Assembly: GCF_036242395.1 (NCBI RefSeq)
Contig: NZ_CP108458.1
Span: 1,302,001-1,366,000 of the forward strand
Length of the DNA: 64,000 bases
Direction: 5' to 3'
Source: Kitasatospora sp. NBC_01266
Lineage (GTDB): Bacteria > Actinomycetota > Actinomycetes > Streptomycetales > Streptomycetaceae
The notes under the pieces were generated by a model, which searched no databases, was not told the origin of the DNA, and was given only the letters and a program-made list of their open reading frames with translations. Each line of letters starts with the position of its first letter. The first letter of the stretch is position 1. Positions 59,371-64,000 of the stretch are shown here, piece by piece. The position numbers and the translations under genes were made by a program.

Positions 59371-60603
59371 TCAGTCAGCCGTGCCGAGCGTGGCTGGCGC
59401 CCCGTACTGCTGGAGCACCTTCGGGACCGCGACCACGCCTCGCTCGTCCTGGAAGTTCTCCATGACTGCGAGCAGGGCTCGCGCCGTGATGCCGGTGCCA
59501 TTGACGGTGTGCAGGAACTCGGTCCCGCCGTCACGACGGACCCGGGCGTTCAGACGGCGGGCCTGGTAGTCGGTCGTGTTGGAGCACGACGTCACCTCGC
59601 GATAGCGCTCCTGGGCGGGGAACCAAGCCTCGATGTCGTACTTCTTCGCGGCTGGGTTGCCCAGGTCACCCACCGCGATATTGACCACCTGGTAGGGCAG
59701 GCCCAGCGCCTGGATGATCTCCTCCTCGTGCGCGAGGATCTCATCGTGGATCTGCTCGGACTGCTCCGGCAGGCAGAACACGAACATCTCCACCTTGTCG
59801 AACTGGTGGACGCGGAACATGCCGCGGGTGTCCTTGCCAGCCGAGCCCGCCTCGCGCCGGAAGTTCGTCGAGAAGGCGGTGTAGCGAGCGGGAAGCTCGT
59901 CTTCTTCAAGCCGTTCGTCCATATGGAAGCCGCCGAGCGCGACCTCCGAGGTGCCACTCAGGTACAGCTCGTCCTTGTCCAGCCGGTAGAGGTTGGTCTC
60001 GTCGGTCGGGAGATAGCCGGTGCCGTACATCGCACGCTCGTTGACCAGGACGGGCGGCAGGAGATAGGTGAAGCCCTTACTGATGATCCGGTCCAGCACG
60101 AATCGATAGAGAGCTTGCTCGGTCAGCGCGACATCCCCGACCCGGTAGGCGAAGCGCGCCCCGGCGAGCCGGGCCCCGCGCTTCATGTCCACCCAACCGG
60201 TCCTCGATGCCAGCTCGAGGTGGTCCTTGGGTGTGAAGGGGAAGACCGGGATCTCACCCCAGGTCCGGACGACCTCGCCTTCGTCCTCACCGCCGGCGGG
60301 AGCGGTCGGGTGCGGCAGATTCGGGAGCCTGTCCAGCAGATGTTGACGGCGGGCGGCCGCGTTGGCCAACCCCTCTTCGGCGTCACGAAGTTCGTCCTTG
60401 AGGCGCTTCAGGTCCTCGATCTGCTCGGGGGTCGGCGCGCCCTTGGGGCGCTTCTGCGATCGAAGCCGATCAACCTGGTCCACAAGTTCGCGCCAGCTCG
60501 CGTCAACCGCGAGCAGGTCGTCGAAGTCCTCTGCAGCGCCTCGCCTGGCGAGGGCGGCACGGAAGTAGTTGGGCTCTTTACGAGCAGCCTTCAGATCGAT
60601 CAC
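59371..60603 (-). CDS. serS: seryl-tRNA synthetase (accessory copy type)
   Basis: A 410-residue class II synthetase from GTG 60603 (VIDLKAARKEPNYFRAALAR). It has the N-terminal coiled-coil arm (~35-110), motif 2 (STNFRREAGSAGKDTRGMFR, VHQFDKVEMF) and motif 3 (NGTGITARALLAVMENFQ). It charges tRNA-Ser. It is flanked by regulators and sugar-metabolism genes, not housekeeping genes, so it is probably a second copy; in actinomycetes such copies confer resistance to seryl-AMP mimics or supply seryl-tRNA to biosynthesis. Housekeeping status cannot be excluded without the genome. Confidence 0.88.
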   Translation of the reverse strand: MIDLKAARKEPNYFRAALARRGAAEDFDDLLAVDASWRELVDQVDRLRSQKRPKGAPTPEQIEDLKRLKDELRDAEEGLANAAARRQHLLDRLPNLPHPTAPAGGEDEGEVVRTWGEIPVFPFTPKDHLELASRTGWVDMKRGARLAGARFAYRVGDVALTEQALYRFVLDRIISKGFTYLLPPVLVNERAMYGTGYLPTDETNLYRLDKDELYLSGTSEVALGGFHMDERLEEDELPARYTAFSTNFRREAGSAGKDTRGMFRVHQFDKVEMFVFCLPEQSEQIHDEILAHEEEIIQALGLPYQVVNIAVGDLGNPAAKKYDIEAWFPAQERYREVTSCSNTTDYQARRLNARVRRDGGTEFLHTVNGTGITARALLAVMENFQDERGVVAVPKVLQQYGAPATLGTAD

Positions 60604-60669
60604 CCTGGTCAGTGTAGTGAATCCAGGCGGCTCTGGCAGCGCAATATCAACTGCTGACCCTGCGATTAT

Positions 60670-60689
60670 TGATGATTGATTGATCATCA
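60670..60689. promoter_or_regulatory. inverted repeat upstream of serS
   Basis: TGATGAT (60670-60676) and ATCATCA (60683-60689) are perfect inverted repeats with a 6-bp spacer in an AT-rich block about 70 bp upstream of the serS GTG. This suits an operator or promoter region. TACACT just upstream of the GTG on the minus strand could be a -10 for a leaderless or near-leaderless transcript. Confidence 0.5.
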
Positions 60690-60726
60690 GCTCTTCGCAT
60701 CCAAGTGCACCTCGGTGTGGCTCCTC

Positions 60727-61491
60727 TTATGTGGGAAGTTGATGGTCGGCGAAGGCTCCGCCCGTCCAGCGGTCGGTGAGCGGCCCGGGGTCGGGGTGCC
60801 GGTCAGCGCTGTCGGCGGCCTGGTAGCCGAGGGTGCCCCAGCCGGTGCGGGGCCACCATCGCTCGGCGTTGCCGGAGGTGCCGTACAGGGTGAGGAATCG
60901 GCTCGTTAGGGGGCGGGTGGCTGCGGCGTACAGCAGGATGGTGGCATCTCGGGGGCTGAGCCAGGTCACTCGGTGGCGGGGCTCGCTGGGGCGGGGCCGG
61001 CAGCTACCGATCCGGACCGCGACGACCTCCATGCCGCCCTTGTGCGCGTAGAGGTAGCCGAGCGCCTCCATAGTGACCTTGCTGACGGCGTAGAAGCTGT
61101 CCGGCGCCAACGGCGCGTCCTCTGGACCGCTGGCGGGGTTCAGGCCGGTGACATGGTGACTGCTGGCCAGCACCACGCGCGGTACCCGCTGGCGACGGGC
61201 CGCCTCAAGGACATGGTGGGTGCCGGTGATGTTGTGCTCCACCATGTCGGCAAAGGGCCCCTCCTGGCTGCTGCCCGCAAGGTGGATGATCGCGCACGCC
61301 CCTACGGCGGCCTTGTCGACAGCGTCCTGGTCGCGCAGGTGGGCCTGGACGAACTCGGCGCCGGCGGGAGGCCTGACAGCGGGCGTTCGCCGGTCGAGCA
61401 GCCGCAGCCGGACACCTTGGGCGGTCAGGTCAGTGGCCAGGCGTGTGCCGATGGCCCCGCTCGCCCCGGTGACCAGGAGAGGGCCGCTCAC
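60727..61491 (-). CDS. NAD-dependent epimerase/dehydrogenase (uronate-dehydrogenase-like)
   Basis: A 254-residue short-chain enzyme from GTG 61491. NAD-binding motif LLVTGASGAIGTRLATDL at the N-terminus, HLAGSSQEGPF, and the catalytic Tyr-x-x-x-Lys in FYAVSKVTMEALGYLYAHK. Similar to uronate dehydrogenases and sugar epimerases. The start overlaps the stop of the broken Gfo/Idh frame (GTGA), so it belongs to the sugar-metabolism operon with 61673-62530. Confidence 0.8.
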   Translation of the reverse strand: MSGPLLVTGASGAIGTRLATDLTAQGVRLRLLDRRTPAVRPPAGAEFVQAHLRDQDAVDKAAVGACAIIHLAGSSQEGPFADMVEHNITGTHHVLEAARRQRVPRVVLASSHHVTGLNPASGPEDAPLAPDSFYAVSKVTMEALGYLYAHKGGMEVVAVRIGSCRPRPSEPRHRVTWLSPRDATILLYAAATRPLTSRFLTLYGTSGNAERWWPRTGWGTLGYQAADSADRHPDPGPLTDRWTGGAFADHQLPT

Positions 61492-61676
61492 GAGCGAGGG
61501 CGTGGTTGAACATCGCGGCCACACCGTCGTCGCTCGGGGGTACCTGTAGGTTCCGCGCTGCGGGGCGCGGGATCGGCGACGGCCTCCGCCGCAAGACCGA
61601 CGGACCCCAGGGCGGCCAGGGCACCCAGGTGCGTCGCGCCGACCTCGCCGGCGCCCACCAGCAGAACCCGGCTCAC
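61488..61676 (-). pseudogene. remnant of a Gfo/Idh/MocA-type oxidoreductase
   Basis: A 62-codon frame with GTG overlapping the isomerase stop and its own TGA overlapping the epimerase GTG. It begins VSRVLLVGAGEVGATHLGAL, the Rossmann motif of Gfo/Idh/MocA dehydrogenases, and then shifts into nonsense (PERRRCGRDVQPRPRS). Another frame in the same DNA reads VPPSDDGVAAMFNHALARE, which would fit the continuation, so it has both a frameshift and a large deletion (normal length is over 330 residues). Confidence 0.6.
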
Positions 61677-62530
61677 GCCAGACCTCCCGGCAGCGTCGCA
61701 CGCAGGAAGGCGGCCCCTGCGGTGAGCGCGTCGGCTGGAGCGTCGCGAATATGGGTCTCCAGCGCGTACGGCAGGGCCGGACGGACGGCGCGCAGCAGGG
61801 GCAGCAGCTGCCGGTAGGGGACGCACCCGGTACCCGCCGTACAGAACACCCGGCCTCCGTCCGCAGCCGGACGGTAGTCCTTGACGTGCACGTACTCCAC
61901 GTATGGGGCCAGGGACCCCACCACCTGTGGCGTGGCCTGGCCGACCTCGTGGAGGTTCGCCACGTCCAGCCACAGCCCGAGTCCCGTAGCGTGGTAGCGA
62001 CCGAGCACCTCCAGCAGCTCGTCGGCGTGGGCGACGGTGCAGACCGGCTCGTTCTCCAGCAGAAGCCGCACTCCCGCCGCGTCCGCGACCTCCAATGCCT
62101 TCGCCAACAGCGGGTCACCGACCAGATGCTCCGTCAGATCCGGCTCAACACGTAGGTGGGAGAACACCCGTACCACAGGCGCTCCCAGAGCCAGCGCCGC
62201 CTGGACCGCCCGCTCCACCCACCCCAGCCGCTCGCTTCGCGCGACCCGAGTAGGGAACCCGAAACTGTCCACCGGCCCCGGCCTCGCTTGCGGCCGGCAC
62301 CACTTCCACAGTGGAGAGGCCAGCGCCGCCACTCGCAGGCCGCGCTCCTCGGCCATGCCGCGCAAGCGCCGCAGCCGGTCGTCGCCCAGCATCACGGCGT
62401 TGGCGCCCCACGCCGTGCGGATCTCCAACTCGGTAATGCCCAACGCCAGGGCGAGGTCCATTCCATGAGCCGGGTCCTGCCCAAGCTCGTCCGGATTAAG
62501 TACCAGCGTGCCCGCCGGGTGTGAGTCCAT
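61673..62530 (-). CDS. sugar phosphate isomerase/epimerase (xylose-isomerase-like TIM barrel)
   Basis: A 285-residue protein starting MDSHPAGTLVLNPDELGQDP. The AP-endonuclease-2 fold pattern: GITELEIRTAWGANAV, RVAALASPLWKW, ALGAPVVRVFSHLR, GVRLLLENEPVCTVAHADEL, GLWLDVANLHEVGQ, YVEYVHVKDYRP and a late ETHIRD. These supply metal-binding Glu, Asp and His residues. It acts on a keto sugar or inositol-type substrate. It overlaps the Gfo/Idh remnant by GTGA. Confidence 0.8.
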   Translation of the reverse strand: MDSHPAGTLVLNPDELGQDPAHGMDLALALGITELEIRTAWGANAVMLGDDRLRRLRGMAEERGLRVAALASPLWKWCRPQARPGPVDSFGFPTRVARSERLGWVERAVQAALALGAPVVRVFSHLRVEPDLTEHLVGDPLLAKALEVADAAGVRLLLENEPVCTVAHADELLEVLGRYHATGLGLWLDVANLHEVGQATPQVVGSLAPYVEYVHVKDYRPAADGGRVFCTAGTGCVPYRQLLPLLRAVRPALPYALETHIRDAPADALTAGAAFLRATLPGGLA

Positions 62531-62565
62531 GGTCGTCTCCAGGAGGAAGCTGTATCGGGAAGGTC

Positions 62566-62601
62566 GGCTCCCCGCAGGATCAGGGGGTCCTGCGGGGAGC
62601 C
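62566..62601 (-). terminator. strong 14-bp hairpin between the unknown gene and the sugar operon
   Basis: GGCTCCCCGCAGGA (62566-62579) and TCCTGCGGGGAGCC (62588-62601) form a perfect 14-bp stem with an 8-nt loop. It lies downstream of the gene ending at 62728 and 36 bp upstream of the isomerase start. It most likely ends the upstream transcript, and may be read through as an attenuator into the sugar operon. Confidence 0.7.
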
Positions 62602-62727
62602 GTGATGCTCGCGAACGGGCCGCTCAGGGGTGCGGGAGCGGCGGGTTGGGGATCGGCGGCGCTCATTGCGTGGCTGCGCGGACAAGTCCGGGGCGACCTC
62701 GCACGAGAGGCCACAGAGGGCGAGCGT

Positions 62728-64000
62728 TCAGTTGAAGAGGTTCTCGTACTTCCAGTACTGGATCTCCCACTGGGTGGCCAACGGATCACGTGCCGCTTGA
62801 TCACTCAGCAGGCCGCGCTTGGTCATGGCGAGCTGGAGGTCCGCGAACTCCCGCCAGCCCCAGCGCAAGAAGCCCTGCACGTCGCCGATCAGGACCTCTG
62901 CCGGCTGCTCGGTCAGGGCTCGCACCATCGGCACTGTCAGGAACCCCAGTGTCGAGGATTCGTACCGGTGCAGCGGGGGCAGATGGGTACCCGCGAGCAG
63001 GGCCTGTGCCTCCATCAGATGATCAACCACCTGGAGCTGGTACCACCGGCAGGTGAACGAATGCCCCCTCTGCGAGGCCTTGTTGACCACCCTCAGCTTC
63101 CGCCAGATGATGAAGTTGAGGAACCGCCACCTGCGATGACGTGCTGAAGAGTTCGAATCGACGGCGGGTCGCCCTGACAGTTCGACCTGACGCTCAATCA
63201 GCCAGCGGAGCGGCTCTGCGACTCGCATGCTCCCGTCGTACGTCCGGCTACCGATGCGGTCGCAGCCCAGCTCCGACCCGAGGTAGACGGTCTCGCCCAT
63301 CGCTGCGGCTGCCCGCGCTGCGACATGGAACGCCCGTCCCGGGGCACGGTCGCGCGCCGCCCAGATGCTGCCGTATTCATCGACGAAGAGCTCGGCGTGG
63401 TCACGCAGTACGGGCAGCCAACCATCCGCCGGAGAAGGGGGATTACTGAGGTCGTTGGCGTCGAGATGGCCAAGCAGCAGGTCGTCCATCCCGCAGGTGG
63501 TCCAGGACGGCGAGGCCAGCCCTTGGGCGAGCCGCTGGTGGACTTCCAGACGCCGCTGCGCCTCGTGATGGTTGCGAAGCATGGCCGCGGCATACGCGCT
63601 CCTCCACTTCGGGTGAGGTGCATAGAGGCCGGCCTGGAGGTAGGCAAGCTCCAGCGAGGCCGTAGCGGCGCGGTACGCACTGCGCACCGCGACGAAGCTC
63701 GGGCCCTGATCCACCAGGAAACGGCGGGCGGTCCCCGTCCAGGCCGAGATCCGGGTGAGCGCGTCGTCCTGGCGTGCCAGCAGGATGCCGTCCGGCCACC
63801 GCCCGGCGCGCTGCTGGAGCCTTGCGTGGATCCCCGACGGGTCGTGGATGGGGTGTGAGTCGAGAAACCAGGACAGCAGCCATTCGCTCTGCCGGTGCCA
63901 GTGCTCGGGCCGCTCTGAGTGGTGGTAGATGGCGCTGAGGTCAGCCCGGGCGAGACTCTCGATCTCGAAGCGCATGCCCTTGTCGCACACCGCGCCGTAG
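62728..64000 (-). CDS. unknown protein, possibly continuing beyond the window
   Basis: At least 415 residues from ATG 63975 (MRFEIESLARADLSAIYHHS); the frame remains open to the window edge at 64000 (YGAVCDKG), so the true start may lie outside. Trp/Arg-rich with no clear family: WHRQSEWLLSWFLDSHPIHD, ISAWTGTARRFLVDQGPSFV, AAAMLRNHHEAQRRLEVHQR, RRWRFLNFIIWRKLRVVNK, GFLRWGWREFADLQLAMTKR. No membrane helix. Its position in the serS-sugar region makes a biosynthetic role possible but unproven. Confidence 0.5.
   Translation of the reverse strand, partial: YGAVCDKGMRFEIESLARADLSAIYHHSERPEHWHRQSEWLLSWFLDSHPIHDPSGIHARLQQRAGRWPDGILLARQDDALTRISAWTGTARRFLVDQGPSFVAVRSAYRAATASLELAYLQAGLYAPHPKWRSAYAAAMLRNHHEAQRRLEVHQRLAQGLASPSWTTCGMDDLLLGHLDANDLSNPPSPADGWLPVLRDHAELFVDEYGSIWAARDRAPGRAFHVAARAAAAMGETVYLGSELGCDRIGSRTYDGSMRVAEPLRWLIERQVELSGRPAVDSNSSARHRRWRFLNFIIWRKLRVVNKASQRGHSFTCRWYQLQVVDHLMEAQALLAGTHLPPLHRYESSTLGFLTVPMVRALTEQPAEVLIGDVQGFLRWGWREFADLQLAMTKRGLLSDQAARDPLATQWEIQYWKYENLFN

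Noticed and set aside
60604-60726. A T-box leader for serS
   Set aside because: The gap is only about 120 bp, with no T-box consensus or specifier-loop structure visible; an operator-like inverted repeat is the better reading.
1-64000. tRNA or rRNA genes and a tRNA-linked att site
   Set aside because: No cloverleaf or rRNA sequence was recognised by eye; a scan with tRNAscan-SE would be needed to exclude a degenerate fragment.

Overview
The window is high-GC, densely coded actinomycete DNA with many GTG starts and 4-bp GTGA/ATGA gene overlaps. The gene families (DUF317-like proteins, DUF2637/SpdB-like protein, BTAD regulator, Zn-ribbon/XRE/TPR regulators) point to Streptomyces or a close relative. 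It reads as an accessory region built around an integrative conjugative element (ICE) and scarred by insertion sequences. No relaxase and no ICE integrase were seen, so the ICE must extend beyond the window or use a form I cannot recognise.

Layout. (1) 1-9.4 kb: a minus-strand DNA-methyltransferase operon (a degenerate methylase-like protein, an N4-type methylase, a cytosine-5 methylase and a small protein). The cytosine-5 methylase gene is split by a ~6.1 kb Tn554-like element (462-6608). That element has a tnpA-tnpB-tnpC recombinase trio and a visibly lower-GC two-gene cargo: a trypsin-fold serine protease with a novel N-terminus, and a small Trypco1 (trypsin co-occurring) protein, a pairing known from predicted bacterial conflict systems. 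(2) 9.6-18.4 kb: scattered single genes including a WapI-type immunity protein, two SMI1/KNR4 (SUKH) proteins, a YwqG protein and an S1 RNA-binding protein, mixed with IS110 and IS256 remnants; it resembles an orphan polyimmunity island. (3) 18.7-29.7 kb: a plus-strand type IV secretion/conjugation operon: regulator, VirB2-like pilin, VirB6/TrbL, PrgI/VirB3-like, VirB4 ATPase, coupling protein, replication-relaxation protein, lytic transglycosylase-NlpC/P60 and DUF2637 protein. (4) 29.8-38.7 kb: two plus-strand genes (one possibly immunity-like), then a minus-strand run of ICE-type genes driven from about 38.8 kb. (5) 38.8-39.6 kb: noncoding DNA with ten 13-bp direct repeats and a cluster of competing inverted repeats, a candidate origin, oriT or partition region. 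(6) 40.2-52.3 kb: a minus-strand Tad/Flp pilus operon (two secreted proteins, CpaB, CpaE, CpaF, TadB, TadC, Flp, three TadE/G-like pseudopilins) ending in a large LysM-BTAD gene cut in two by an IS3-family element with a 3-bp target duplication. (7) 52.6-64 kb: HAD phosphatase, an XRE/TPR regulator decapitated beside an IS701 element with 142-bp inverted repeats, a 2H phosphoesterase, a Zn-ribbon/XRE/TPR regulator, an HD-like protein, a second-copy-type seryl-tRNA synthetase, and a coupled sugar isomerase / broken Gfo-Idh / NAD-epimerase operon, possibly part of a small biosynthetic or self-resistance locus.

How the parts fit: the T4SS genes would transfer the element; the methylases may have modified its DNA before the cytosine methylase was knocked out; the protease-Trypco1 pair and the immunity proteins look like competition or defence cargo; the Tad operon would make an adhesive pilus, but its terminal regulator is now broken. 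All calls come from reading the sequence alone; no database search was run, and family names rest on motif and alignment memory.
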